DNA of 64,000 nt from Phytophthora hibernalis (lineage: Eukaryota; Oomycota; Peronosporomycetes; Peronosporales; Peronosporaceae), in NCBI GenBank assembly GCA_012656075.1, contig JAAKBF010000088.1, positions 310,001 through 374,000 of the forward strand, written 5' to 3'. Shown here one piece after another: positions 11,024-23,452 of the stretch. Position 1 is the first letter of the stretch, and every line of letters begins with the position of its first letter. Under the pieces are notes generated by a model that was not told the origin of the DNA, did not search any database, and saw nothing but the letters and a program-made list of their open reading frames with translations. Position numbers and translations under genes: made by a program.

Positions 11024-12520
11024 GGATGTTAACAAACTCGTATTTTACGAGATGGAGACAAAGAAACGCGCGGTGTACTGTCTATGTGTTAGATCTCGTA
11101 GAATGGCCAGGCCACTTTAATAGAGGGAAATTCTCACTCTACCACTATTAAGCTAATCGTGGTATGAAAGGCACTCTTAAAAGGTAAGGTAAGGGAATGA
11201 TTTGGCCAAATGTTAGGTTGGAAGTGTGTCTTACTAATATCGCCTCGTACTAGCCAGTGCTACGGCCAAATTGAGTCGTTTTGAGAACAGAATACAGTAC
11301 AATGCTGTAGTAACTTACAGCCCTCCCCTAGAAGTAGCTGGTACATTTTTTTGCACGACACCTCGATCTTTGTTTTCCTGTGATTTACATTTGACACCGT
11401 CTAATAAATGTACGAGACGAAAACATGCGTTCAAGTCCTTCAGTTACTTGCAGCATGAGTAAAATAGCCGGTATGGTCCCTGAAGTGGCTGACGGGTATT
11501 CCTGGTGTGAACATTTAACCTGTAAAACACGACCAATCTCTGCTTTAACGGAGCAGACTACTCTTCTTCTTCACCAGCTCGTTTGTTAGGCACATTCGGT
11601 GCTGAACCAGCTACGAATCCACTTTACTAAGCGAAAGTCACCTCTCTTACCCCCAAACTCGGGTCATTTTCATACCGAAAGTTGGATGTCAAATGTCATT
11701 CTTAAAAAGGTAAGGTGTGGGAATTTGGTCCAATTTCCTTCTATTAAAGTGGCCTGAGAATGGCAGTCGTGTACGTACCGGTACAGGATTCTCCAGGAAA
11801 GTCGTAAGAGCGGGGGCTTTTGATTGGCTATTTATATTATTTCACTCAACACCAAGCATACATGACACCTGAGGTCGCCAAGCCCGATCCCCCTTCTTCT
11901 GCACCGATGACCGGACCAGACCGACACCCCCGCCCTCTTCTGGAGAGCAGTCTCCTGCTGCAATATCTGCCAAATCTGCCATGTCGAAGCGAAACAGACG
12001 CGGGAAATTTACCGAGGAGCAAGTCTAGCTCATCAATCAAGATGAGCTAGACTTAGTCCTCTTGTATGTTATGACTAGGTACGCCCCGTACGCTACTTAC
12101 TACGTACTAGCATGGCAAAGGCAAGGGGTGATGTCGCTATATCTGCCTTATTAATAGCAAAACTGCATTGGGCCTTGCTGCTGTAGTATAATGACCCTGG
12201 AAATCGCAATGCAGTCCTGAGTTGACGGATTCCTTCCTTCGTGAGGCAATAATCCTTGCAGCGCTCGTTGAGCCTAAAGCGGACGTCCGGGGTGCGAAGC
12301 GGCTCTGTCTCATTGGGGAACAGGCGAAGTAGAAGTGCAAGACAGATGCGTGGGTCTCGAGGCAGGAAAGCGAGCTCCATGGTTGAGAGAGTCAGGGTGA
12401 TTTCGTAAATGAGAAAACGTTTTACGAGATTGCTAACATAGTTGGAAATGTCGTGAATACCGAAAACATAAACACGCGAGTCGGAAGTCGTATCAGGAAT
12501 TTACGAGTTTGCTAACATCC
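11024..12520. mobile_element. Decayed PIF/Harbinger-like element with 19-bp inverted ends
   Basis: The outer ends 11024-11042 (GGATGTTAACAAACTCGTA) and 12502-12520 are inverted copies with one mismatch. A related word also occurs inside at about 12427-12447. Between them lies a fragment of a transposase N-terminus on the minus strand (12093-12380) and a second inverted pair at 11107-11132 and 11734-11761 (around GGCCACTTTAATAG), which may be an older nested MITE. I could not identify a clear target duplication. About 11980-12070 on the plus strand begins a peptide-like frame (MSKRNRRGKFTEEQV) that stops at once. Confidence 0.45.
12093..12380 (-). pseudogene. PIF/Harbinger transposase N-terminal fragment
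   Basis: The frame reads MELAFLPRDPRICLALLLRL and then LTKEGIRQLRTALRFPG, which resembles the N-terminal helical segment of PIF/Harbinger DDE transposases (basic residue, then [LI]xxLLxxP). The catalytic domain is absent. Frame is lost after the FPG. It lies inside the inverted ends at 11024 and 12520, which supports a transposon origin. Assignment to the family is from motif memory only. Confidence 0.4.
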
Positions 12521-13381
12521 TCTAGCTTTACATGTATGACGGCACCACCGATCATGTTTTTTAATAAAGCATGGTACATACAGCACAAGATTCAACGTGT
12601 GGCTTAGAGTTAAAGTTAAATCGGAGCTAGCGAATCCCGGAAGTATGCCCCAATTCATTCAACTCTGTCAATGGTCTCCCGACGTACATGTAAATTAACG
12701 AAGTATTTCACAAGGTCTGACACCGCTATTATATATGAAGTACTCCACATATTATACTCCATTTATTATACTCCATATATTATGCTCCACGTCGCAGATT
12801 TTCCATCGGCTCAGTCTCTAAATATTATTTACCATCCATCAAAATGACCTACAGCCACTATAAGACCCTTCTCACTATTTTTTACACGAGGAGCTATCAT
12901 AATTCCGAGGATACTTATGACAACTGCGTGGAAATTTCTGAAGCCTTGGTACTCAGTACTAGCGCGAGCGCGCTACTTGGCAACTCGGAAGGTTTGTTTT
13001 AACCCCCAGGCCTACGAGTTTCATTTGAACCCTTACCAGGAGAGACAACAGGCGAGGAATTTGCGTGAACCTTCCTATAGATGAAGGAAGCCGACGTGGT
13101 CGAATCCAGCTGCAACAGCTTCGAGAGACAATTGAGTTATTTACTACCATTTCGTTCGTGAACAATCGAGCATTCACTGAGTTTTTTTCGACGACTGTCC
13201 AAGCTCCGACTTAACACTTCTTTCCGAATTGGCAACTTTACCTGCTGGAGACACTGCCATTGAATGATACAGCTGTAGTTATGTCACCAGTCACCCAGGG
13301 CGCTCTTCTTGGGTTTCTAAATGATCCGTGGGTAGTTTCGGGAGGCGATGGAGAAGTTACAAGCGATGGGACTTGAGGAAA
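12521..13381. other. AT-rich intergenic DNA
   Basis: No gene is seen. At 12742-12793 a short tandem array repeats the word ATTATACTCCA four times with small changes. The small open frames here have no recognisable motif. Confidence 0.4.
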
Positions 13382-13462
13382 CAATAATAATAATAATAAT
13401 TGGTTAGGTATATTGTGTTACTGATTCGTTTCCTCATCTGAACTCTAATATCCATTCTGCAT

Positions 13463-14195
13463 AGGTGTTTGCATCTTATCCAGTGTTACGGGCCCGGATC
13501 CGTCCGACCTCCCCTCTTCATTTGCTGTAGCGCCACCGCATCCTTCCGTCGGTCGTGTGCTACTAGCCTTTGTTCTCCATCCATCTACACGTGTCGCTCC
13601 TCAGCGCAGCTTGGACTACTGCTTGTAAACTCCCGACACACCGCTGTCCCCCGTTACTTGCATTGTACTTCGTTTCGTGTCCATCGCATAGTTGGCAAGG
13701 GCATCCGCCATCTTGTTATGACTGCGATAATGGTGCGTCCACGACGCTACTTCGCATCGATCCGTCAACTTGCTGGTAATTCGATATCAATGGTGCATGG
13801 CCTTGATTTCGGTAATTTCCGCGCACTCATCATCATCTCGATTATCATAGCACTGTCTCCCACAATGTGAACTCCTTTCCATCCACATCCAACCTCTCTC
13901 GATAATAGTCTGTGAAGGCCGACGAACTACGCCGTGTTATTCGTCGTTTTATTCCGAGCTAAAGCTGTCGCAGCTGCCCACGCTATCTTTGGTGCTGACC
14001 TTGGCCCTCCGAACTCCACGAAGATTCTGCCGCTGCCTCCAGAACCAGGATTTCCCTGGAACCGCCATCGAGGAAGCCAACACGCACGCTTTGCTCTTCT
14101 GAGCTGATCTCCACTCCACCGGGTCCTTGCTTCCATTGTGCGATCACCCTGTCTGCGACTTTAATCTTGCTGTCGGACTTGGAAGTCAGGGGCAC
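13463..14195 (-). pseudogene. LINE RNase H domain
   Basis: Minus-strand frames give the classical RNase H start, D-G-G-S-R-G-N-P-G with a following GGSG, then TNNTAEY-like TTNNTA, then a GDS element (HIVGDSAMI) and a C-terminal motif around 13680-13735 reading HNKMADALAN. Together these are the four conserved RNase H segments. They are spread over two or three frames, so the copy is broken. Confidence 0.7.
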
Positions 14196-14329
14196 AACAT
14201 CAGCCGGAAGCGTTCAAGTGCATCTGCTATTGTGCCTCGGTATCTTCCTCTGCCGTATACTGCTTCTTTCCTTCCGGTATCGCCTGTCTACATTTAGTCT
14301 CCATAGGACAGATATTGTAGTGACGACTC

Positions 14330-16041
14330 CTAGTGCCCAAATTGCAGTAGCCGTGTCGAAAAATCGTCCCAGGGTTCGATATCATGTTGTGTTTCCCATT
14401 CCGCAAGCCATGTTGGTGTGTCTCTCAGCTTGAAACCAAAGATAAGTCTACAGTCATTGCTTCTCACGTAGTCGGTCGTCTTCTTTTCCACTCCCGACCT
14501 GCCACCGCCGTATGTACAGCTCCCGGATATCTCTAGCTTGGGGACATGTCCACACCAAGTGCGTCGTTCCTCCGTCTGCGTTCGAAGCACATCTCCCTCT
14601 GAACACTTGAAGCCATGCTCCTTGCCCACCCAGAGCCGCAGACGGTTGTGTTTCAGTCTTGCCACATTCTGCATTTGGTATGCTGTAGCCCCTGCCATCG
14701 TGTACACTTACCGCCACGTCACTTTCTCGAGTGCTGCTGCCAAGTCCGCTGTGCTATTGCCCAATTTGATCTCTGTTGTCTTCAAAGCCTTCCTTGCTTC
14801 TCCTCTCCTTCTCTTGCATATGTGATCCCGATACGTTGCTCGCTGCTGTCGCCAGCGCCTCCGCCCAGCCCACAATGCTGTCATTTTCGTGTGGTACGAC
14901 CCACACCGTTGCTTCCTCCACACCAAATACCTGTGCTATTTCTTGGTCGATGTCTTGCCTGGCCACGTCCCAGCGTACAGGCGTCGTCGTCGAGCCCCAT
15001 GTGTGGAGTAACCCTTTTGGCTTGCAAAATTTCGAAAAGATGATGCTTGTCTGCCAATTGATGATGTACCCGTAACCAGTCCTCCTCTGCGCGTCGCGTA
15101 ATCAATTCTGGAAAGCTTGCTGACATATTCAGACAAATCTCTCGAAAGCGATGAGCATATCCACTGGAGAGTGGCAGGTGCAGTCCGCAAGGATTGAACA
15201 ACACAGCCCCATCTGGAGCCCTTGTCACGCTGAGCAGTTCTTTAACTGTTTTGTGCCGCCCCCTTCAATGAGAACTCTGTAGTCCCCCACTTGAGCGAGT
15301 TGCCCACGTCATCCCACATATGGAGCGCTGCCAACAGATATTCAGGAAAGGCTTCATGAATGAAGTTCCCTTTTGCTGTTTTCATCGCGCGACTCGTGGG
15401 TCATCAGTCTGTGCGCTTCACCTGCACACTTTATTACCAGCCCTGCTGAGTCCATCTCGATGATAATCCATGTCTGTATCTCATGATCTGCCTTAATTCT
15501 TTCGTATGGTCCTCTTTGTTTGCCGGGACCGATTCGTCATGTGCCAAGGAGTAAGCCGCCCATTTTCTTCCCGATGTCCAGCAACTAGATTCTAGCTCTT
15601 GTCCTGGTCGCTGATGCGATGCCGTCAGAGCCCTTGCCTCCACCCCATCTCTCTTCTGCAGGATCTCTCCTACCAATTGCAGATCCGTTCGTGTCGAGGT
15701 CGCCCACGCCCCGCCATCTGCGCACTCATTGCCTGCAACTCCATTACAATATTTGGTATTCCCAATCCCCCTCTGCTGACTTTAACTCTGCCAGCTCTTG
15801 TTTTATCTAGCCCTGTGGACTTGCTCTGGAAGGACGCCTTCCAGACAAAGTTCCTCGTTCTCCAGTTTGCTTCTTTAGCCAGTTCCTCTGTGGGCCAAGC
15901 ATGCCGGGCAACGAACATCAGTTTCGGCACTATGATGGCTGCGGCTATTGCAGCACGCTGTTGCACAGTGTTTGTCCTCACTTGTACCAAAGCTAACCTT
16001 AAACTTAGCGCCTTAAAGGCCGCTGTCCACGCCTGCTGCAC
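14330..16041 (-). pseudogene. LINE C-terminal RT region and Cys/His segment
   Basis: Frames at 15670-16041 and 14881-15228 give long alpha-helical, Trp- and Arg-rich protein typical of the RT thumb/connection of LINEs. At about 14520-14580 the motif TTHLVWTCPQAR is the Cys/His zf-RVT-like element that commonly sits between RT and RNase H. Multiple frame changes occur. Confidence 0.6.
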
Positions 16042-16254
16042 CGTGTTGATAGTGCCGACGATGGGCTGGTTGACTCAATTTCTGCAATCTCTTGCTGTCC
16101 GTCTCCCTTTCCGTCCCCGTCTGCCTCTCGCGTTATGTCCTCTGTTGACTCAGTCACCTCTAACCCCTCCCCAAAATTATTGCAGCTGACTTGCTAACAT
16201 TCAACTGCAATCGGGAAACGGCGGAAAACGAGCCACCGCGGCAATAGCTGTCGC

Positions 16255-17023
16255 TTGCATACACCCGTCCGCAATATATATCTTTGTATCATCAGCATAC
16301 ACCACTACCTTTAACTGTCTTCCAGGTGACATTCTACACAGTGCGATTCCTTCCAACCCAATTTCCATATCCACTTCGTCATAGAGGAGGTATGAAAATC
16401 AGCGGTACCAGAGGACAGCCCTGTCTTATTCCACTTGTGACGTCCAGATCTCGTGACAGACTTCCATTTGCCATAAACCTCACCGTGGTACCATTATGAA
16501 TTGCAGCCACAATCTTGCAAAATCTCTCCGGAAACCTTTCCGTCTCAGCACAGTCAACAAAAAGTCCCGGACTAACGAATCGTATGCTTTTGCAAAATCT
16601 AAAAGCAATACTTGAGCGTTGGACAGCTTCTTACCTTCGCCACAAACCGCCTTAGCTGCCTCTAGCAAATCAATAACTTCGTGTATCGTCTTGCCTGAAA
16701 TGATGCCACACTGAGTCTCATGCACTAATTTGCTGATATGCTTCCGCACTCTCCACGCCGAAATGCACGTGAATATTTTATAGTCTGTGTTTAACAGCGC
16801 TATAGGCCGATAGTTCAGCGGGTTGCTCCTGTCTCCCCTTACTGACGCTGAAGATGAAAGCCTCCACAAAAGAGCGAGGTGTCTTACCGTCTTCCATGCA
16901 CGTATTGAACAACTTAGTTAGAATCGGCACTAACTGTTCCGCGTTGTCCTCGTGCCATTCGTTGCCCAGGCTATCAGGTCCGCACATTTTACCCTCCTTA
17001 CGTTTGCTAATCGCTAACGCCAC
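16255..17023 (-). pseudogene. LINE reverse transcriptase core
   Basis: The fingers/palm core is clear: NYRPIALLNTDYKIF, then the first catalytic block QVLLLDFAKAYDSL, then, after a frame change, the polymerase active-site box V-Y-A-D-D at about 16290-16305 on the minus strand. This DNA polymerase would copy the element RNA at a nicked target. Frame breaks separate the blocks. Confidence 0.8.
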
Positions 17024-17102
17024 TTCCTCCTCAGTAAAGTCTGCATCAATGTCCCGCAGGTCTTCTTTGTTCCATCTCTGAGCCAGTCGCTCTACGTACT
17101 CC

Positions 17103-18480
17103 TCAATACTCTCTTTCTCCTAAAAATGGGCTCCCAATTGTCTGCCAAAATGTAGCTTTGTCATCCTCCATCCTCACTGTTCTAGCCATTCCTTGTCGGA
17201 TCGTCGGAATTGTGTTGTCGCTGAACTTAGTACAGATGCGCCTGAAAAACTGCTTAGTGGACTGTTTTGAATACCACGCTGTTAATGAAGTCAAAACGCG
17301 TTTCCGCATTGCCCTGCCCGCAGTTTGCACTTTGAGCAACTGTTCAACAATTTCCGCTCGTTCTCCTGCTACCTCTGCAGATCCATAGTCAAGTTTCGAC
17401 AGCCTGCCCTTAAGCCTTTTGATCTGTTGCCGATAACTCCTTGTTACCCGTACTCTTGCCGCTTTCTTGAGCTCTACCATCTCTTTCTTGACCTCTGCTT
17501 TGAACCCATCCCATTTCTCTCGACGTTGCTTCCGTTCTAAGGTCCCGAACTGCTCTCCCATAATCTTCAATCGGTCAGTCACCAAACTCCTGGTCGCTGT
17601 ATATACGTATGACGGCGGAGGGTATATTCTGGGTCTCTTCTTCATTCTGATCGCACCCTGCGGAAAATGCAACTCCATCAACACCGCCCGATGGTCCGAC
17701 TTGCATAGCGCTTCTTCCGTGACAACACCTCGGACTAATTTCTTGATTGTTGTGCTTACATGCCATTTGTATATTCTGGACGTCCCGACCGAGCCGTCCG
17801 CAGCCTTGTGACTATGTGTATGGTGCTGATTCGCGTAGGCACCCACTGCTTTGCTGGTATGTAGTCTAGGGGCGTTATAAAACTCTGTGTCTACTAGACT
17901 CCTGGAGTCCAGCCAATTGTTTGGCCCCAGAGTCTGCCACAGCCTTCCCACCGACTCTATCCAGTTCATGATTCAAAACGCAATTACAATCTCCGCCACA
18001 AATGATCTCGACCTCCTCTGAAAAGAAATTAACTGCAGCTGCTTGAAGAAATCAATGCGCGCAGGTCCCAATGACGGCCCGTAAACATTCATGAAAATGA
18101 ACTCTGTCAGCTACCACTCCTTTCATCATTATCAAATTGTCCCGCCACGGCTCCGCATGACTCACAGCTCCGTAAGGATTGATTGAAATGGCAACCCCTG
18201 CCCGTCTCCCCGCCCCTGAAGACCACTTGGATAATTTTTGTGCTTCTGTGTGCCTAGACCCCCACATGGCTGTAAAGTAACCGGCAGCCACTCCATGTTC
18301 TTCTTTTTTAAATGCGTTTCTTGGATGAAGACCAAGTCTCGCTGCCCGCGTGCGTGCACCTCCTTGAGTCCTTGCAATTTGGGCCCCAAATTGTCGATGT
18401 GCATCGCGAGTCCTCGGACATTTATCGTCATAAGTCCAATTGTTCGATCCGTTTTGTGCTGTCGCACTTCATTTTGCCTG
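17103..18480 (-). pseudogene. LINE apurinic-type endonuclease and linker
   Basis: The N-terminal block reads TINVRGL with, ~45 residues later, FIQETHL, which are the first two motifs of exonuclease-endonuclease-phosphatase enzymes that nick the target DNA. The middle lies in another frame (18052-18291). The C-terminal signature KSDHRAVLMEL falls at about 17680-17710 in the long 17103-17969 frame, followed by a charged helical linker to the RT. Three frames are used, so the copy is broken. Confidence 0.75.
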
Positions 18481-19075
18481 CTCGTTGCTTCCTGCCTTCG
18501 CATCTTGTTCATCTTCTTCTTGTGTCTCCTAAACTTTTGTCGTGTTCCATGGACATGCTCTTCATCTGTCGCTCGCCTGAAGTGCTGCCTCAATGTGGAC
18601 TGGTGCATGTCCACCCTGTTGCCCCTTTGCCCCCCACTACTCCGCATTCATGTCTCTGTGGCTGGTCCTTACTGCTGCGCCAATTGAAGCGTCTGTGCAT
18701 GATCCATTGCTTCACACTGAGTAATTTCTCCCTCTGAGGTCCTGATCGCTACCGAGTCAGAGTGTCCAATGTCAGTCTCCCGATTACTTCGTACACTTTT
18801 CCTGTAGGAAGCTCTTCTTCCACTGCTGACTTCGACTCTGTAGTGCCTTGCGCTGGTTAATTTGGCCCCTGTAAGAATCTGCCTTCTGGGCATGAGAGTC
18901 TTCCCCTTCCTCCGCTGCACTCATCGTGTTCCTGGACTGTGGAGCCTCCTCTACTACTTTCGAAGAGAATATCTCCTGGCCGTGGTCTTGCAACTCTCTG
19001 AATTCGTCTAACTCTCTGCAGCGTTTTGACCGACTTCCGAATCGCTGCTAACTCCTTCTTGGCCGCATTCGCCGT

Positions 19076-20139
19076 CTAGTAGGTATCATATGGCTCCGCA
19101 TTGATTACCGTGCCCCCAAATCGTACCAGAATCTTATTCCGGATTGTCATTAAGTCCGTCATGTGATCTGCATAGGATTCGTATCTTTCTTGATCGTAGG
19201 TCACCGCTTGAAAATGGTTACTCATTGCTTGCCATTTCGAAATCAACACCAACGGGAGTATACCCTCCCCAATGAGTACTTGGAGCATTCTGATCCCCTC
19301 CTGCGTACTCATGCCCGTCACCGTTACCGACTCTACCTTGTCTCCTGATGGCAAGCCCACGTCTTGATATGCATATACCTGCAGCTGAGTAGAGTTGTCT
19401 TCTTGCATGCCCAGGACGGATATCGGTTCACGAGCGTGTATCGCCATCCCCTTGACGTGCGCCGCTCTGACCCACATGCTGAATGGAACGACAGCCTTGA
19501 CCGACTTCTTACGTTGCGCAACATATAACTCGGCAACTGCCTGAATATTGTCTTCTTGCGCAGCGTTCATTGATAGCTGTGCTTTACTTGCGATAGCTTC
19601 GGCATCGAATTGCTCTGGGTGCAGCTGAGCTTCATCAACCAGATTGACAATCATGCCATTCAGTATGTGTTTCTTGAGGGAGTTGACCTCCACCGTAGTT
19701 TCTGCATTTGGCATCATTACGTCTTCTTGTACGTTTCCCATGGCTGCATAAAATGGAAGCCAACCGCACTGTCCGATCGCTGCCACGTCCACTACATTAC
19801 CTCCTAGCACTGCTAACCAGGTGTCTAATAACTCCCTAGACTCTTTAGCTGGTTTCCCGCCAGTAATCTGATATCCATCTTTCTCCAACGTGGCCGGATT
19901 CGGTGCCTCCTTCAGCTTGCCTTTGACTCCTCCATGCACGTATGTTGCCTCTGTCACGGTCCCTGCCCCCTGACTGACATCTTGAGCCTCCCCTTCCTTG
20001 CAGTGGACGCCTGCCTGTTCGGATCTGCCTTGAGGAACTGGTGCATGTAACTTTGATGGGCCTCCTTTTCTTTCTTGCCTTGAGCGCCTCTATGACGCTT
20101 CGCTGGTGAATTGGGGTGTATCTGCTCCCCAGTGGTCAC
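19076..20139 (-). pseudogene. LINE ORF1 protein
   Basis: The main frame (19957-19076) codes about 290 residues; an upstream Lys/Arg-rich segment (20139-19954) joins it by a one-base frame change near 19990. The protein is helical with no zinc knuckle that I can see. Position upstream of the endonuclease is what identifies it as ORF1; the RNA-binding role is inferred from LINEs generally. Confidence 0.55.
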
Positions 20140-20345
20140 TCCTAGTTTGCTGTGACCGCTCTATCTCGATTCATCACTCTCCTCTTCGGCCCATTCATCC
20201 GGCACCTTCCGTTTTGGAGACGTTGAATCTCGATCTCTTTCATTGATTGACTGTATAGATCCTCCAGCTGTCCTATCATTTCCTTCGCCACTCCGCTTTG
20301 TGTGCCTTGTGGGACTGCTGCGAAATATCTTTATTAAAAAGGTCC

Positions 20346-22204
20346 CCTAGACGAGATTGTCGAACCTGTGGAATTGTAAGAGCTTATTGGTGATCCTGAG
20401 GTCATACACGTAGCGAATGTGGAGATCACGATAGAAGAAGTTTTAAGGGGTCTGCAGACCTTACTCGTGTTGAAGTCATTGTCTACGAGTCCGTGAGGCG
20501 GCGATGATGGTGCAGACTGCCCACGAAGCGGTCGATTGCGTTGCTGTCGTCACCAATCCTTTGAGGAAAAGACGTTGAGCCCTCTCAAGCTGCAGTCGAA
20601 AAAGAGCCTGCTGTGGTTGAGGAGGTGGTCAAAGAATCCACTGATATTGCAGAGGCAGCGTCTACGCCAGCAAGTTAAGAAATTGTCAGTCCTAGGAAGA
20701 TCTTCACGCGAATGTCTTCCATCCCAGCAGATGATGAGGTTGTGTAACGCTCAGACAAATCCCGCGATCGCAACCTCAGAGCGATATCCATCCCATAGCC
20801 CAGTGTGTGTATATCCTGTTATAAAATGTCTTCGTCTTTTAGACAGCGTCTGCTTTGCACAAGCAGCATGTTTTCTTCGGTCCAACTGGGCTATTTCTCC
20901 ATACCCTTGAGATCTTCATGCAGGTTTCTTGCCCTTGTTGATGTGTGCACCACACAACCCATTAAAACTGGACTTACGTCAGGTCTTACTGAGACTTGAG
21001 GCAAGTTCGATAGGACGTCCTGAAGTTAAAACTGGCAATAGGACCCACCGTTGGAGACTAAACCTTTGGTCAGGTCTTGATCAGCTACTTTAAGTTTAAA
21101 TGGCCGTTAGGACGTGCCGTTGAAGATACTGTTAGTTCCTGGAATAACTCGCGTTTTTAAAAGAGATAATCCAAAATTATATTACTTGGAACATCAAATA
21201 CCGGGGTTGTTCCACTGCAAATAAGTATTGGAACATCGGGATGCAATTGATCCGTTATTTTTTTGCGGATTGTTACGGACATTCGTTGTTCCAGACCTCT
21301 CGTTATTCCAAGAACTAAAGTTCTCTAATTACGTAATGTTACAAGCACAATTCCTCCAGTGCAGGTTTCAGCTCGTCGCAAGCTTATGATTCTACCGGAA
21401 CGGTTGAACCTCTTTTTTTCAGGATAATACATGTAGAAATAGTAAAACAAAGCCGTGCGGGCACGGAACAGCTCTGGATTTGTTTTTAAATCCATGTTTT
21501 AATAATGTATTAATTCATGACTTGCAACACCAACATGTAGAGCATAATGTAGTTACAATAGTACATGGTGTATTAATACCGTGGATTGGCAGTTGCTCTG
21601 CTCATGCATGTGGTCATTAGATTACAAATCCATAGCAATCTAATATTCTGAAACCATAATACTATAATAGGAGATAGTTTTCCATTCTACTGGGAATCCC
21701 GAAGAATGAGGGATGGACAGCCCCAACGGATTAATTTCACGGTACTGCGTAAGCGTAACCTGGGTTAACATTCGTACAACATTAGGAAATGTTGCATGAA
21801 CGGAAACTTTTGTGGACCACACTTGTGGTCTACAGACTCCACGGACAGTGAAAGCAGGACATCATCGCCAATACCAGCTTTGTTAAAAAAACCCTCGATT
21901 TAGCAATAGTTGGGGTGGGTGGTTGCTTTTTTAGGGGCAGATGGGTGAAACGGTAGGTATAATCCAAAATCTTCAAAACCCCCACTCTTTCTTGAATTAC
22001 CAGACGACTCAAGGCCTGCGCCGCACTCTCATCGACACGAATCAGCCTCAAATCCACTGAAAATTATAGGCTAATGTATATGTAACTTTATTTATTTGCA
22101 CCTACGTCGGAATTCTGAAAATCGTTACTGTTTATCAGTAGTTTGCTAATATTCACAGAAAATAGCATTTTTAAATTACTATTTACTTGAAATAGTATTA
22201 TTAA
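20346..22204. other. Intergenic repeat-poor stretch, no gene supported
   Basis: The open frame at 20536-20910 has no recognisable motif. Around 20975-21125 the words CAGGTCTTGA/ACTGAGACTTGAGG and TAGGACGT(G/C)C recur two or three times, suggesting an old tandem duplication. Short A/T-rich tracts surround it. Confidence 0.35.
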
Positions 22205-22224
22205 AAATCAGTTAAATCCATTTT

Positions 22225-23452
22225 TTGGCGGGGTGGGTGGATTGCCCCAATATTCCATTCCACAAACTTTGTTTGACATGGGTGCAATTTTTGGACAAGC
22301 GTCAGACACAACGTCTAACATTTTCTGGAGAGCTAGATTTGCTTGCCTATTTGATTGTATTGCCCACCCCTCAAATCTCGATTTGCACAGAAGAAGTCAG
22401 ACCAGTTGTTACGTCGCTGTGTACGGTGTGTTTGTAACGGACGGCGATCTTCGGTTACAGCTGCTTGCCATTTCGCCGCTCGAGGAAGGATCTCAAGATG
22501 CATAGCAAGCTCTTTGATGGTGTGCTAGACGTGTACAGCAAGACAATTGACATGGTGGTGCTCATCGTCGGCGACAACTGCAGCACCAACCAGTCGATTG
22601 CTACAAAGCTCGGTGTTCCTCTGGTAGACTGCTCTAGCCACCGCTTCAACTTGGCGGTCAACAGGTACCTGGTTGATTCGGAGCCGTTACTGGCTAAAGT
22701 GAACACGCTGATGTCAAAGTTATGTTAAGTTAATAACTTTGCAGAGCTTGCCAAGTCGAATAGTCTCCATCCTATCAAACGGAATATGACGAGATGGAGT
22801 TCCAGCTTCGAATTGCTGCAACGCTACGACCGCATTCGCCCCCAAATCAAAACCGTGGACGCCGTGGAGGAGCTTATCCCAACTGATCCGTCGCATCGCA
22901 AGCTTCTCGCCCGGCTTGAGCACATGAAAAAGTTCCAGAGCGTGACCAAGAAGTTTCAGTGCGACGGGATCGACTTGGCCGACGTCCGTCTCTTGTTCGA
23001 CTCTGTCGTTTCCGAATATCCGTGCATGCGTGAACAGCTAAAACCGACCGCCAAAATTGTGCATTCGCCCCTGTTCGAGTCCGCCATCGTGAAAGTCATC
23101 AACGGCGCAACCCTTTCAAGTGCAGAGAAGGCTGCAGTCAAGCGATTCGAGGTTTCGAAGACTGGAAGTAAGCGGAAGTCACGGAAAGAAGATTACGCGA
23201 CGCAGATTTTCCGCGCTGGACCAGGCAAGCGCGCCAAGCATGATGAAGGCGACGATGCTGCAACCTACAGCTCACTGCTTAAGCAACTGCCTCCGACGTC
23301 GAATGCATGCGAAAGACTGTAAGCTTGTGCTTACTCCGCAGCGTACGTGCATGCTGTCTGCAAATTTTGAGCTCCTAATGTTTCTTCGTGCAAACAGAAA
23401 CATGTGGGATGTGACCACATTGGCTGCGGATGTCAGCGAGTCCGAGCTCTAA
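22225..23452 (+). pseudogene. hAT-family transposase, broken
   Basis: A plus-strand transposase relic. The first part carries VGDNCSTNQSIATKLGVPL then SSHRFNLAV, the hAT catalytic block around the second aspartate with the following C/S-x-x-H-x-x-N-L. A second frame (22786-23322) reads NMTRWSSSFELLQRY, a typical hAT segment, and ends PPTSNACERL, the start of the C-terminal dimerisation motif. The last part, in a third frame (to 23452), gives LTPQRTCMLSANFELLMFL, the end of that motif. At least two frame breaks occur, at about 22727-22745 and 23305-23325. No terminal repeats were identified. Confidence 0.8.

Larger units (their letters stand above)
13382..20345 (-). mobile_element. LINE (non-LTR retrotransposon) with endonuclease, RT and RNase H
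   Basis: A ~7 kb element lies on the minus strand. In element order it has ORF1 (20139-19076), an apurinic-type endonuclease (about 18500-17600), a linker helix region, reverse transcriptase (about 17080-15600), a Cys/His region and RNase H (about 14200-13650). The 3' end is marked by a (TTA)n-type tail, seen on the plus strand as (AAT)n at 13381-13401. Many frame breaks and stops make this copy inactive. The 5' limit near 20345 is approximate. A non-LTR element whose polyprotein ends in RNase H is typical of the Tx1/I-like groups; I do not assign a clade. Confidence 0.82.
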
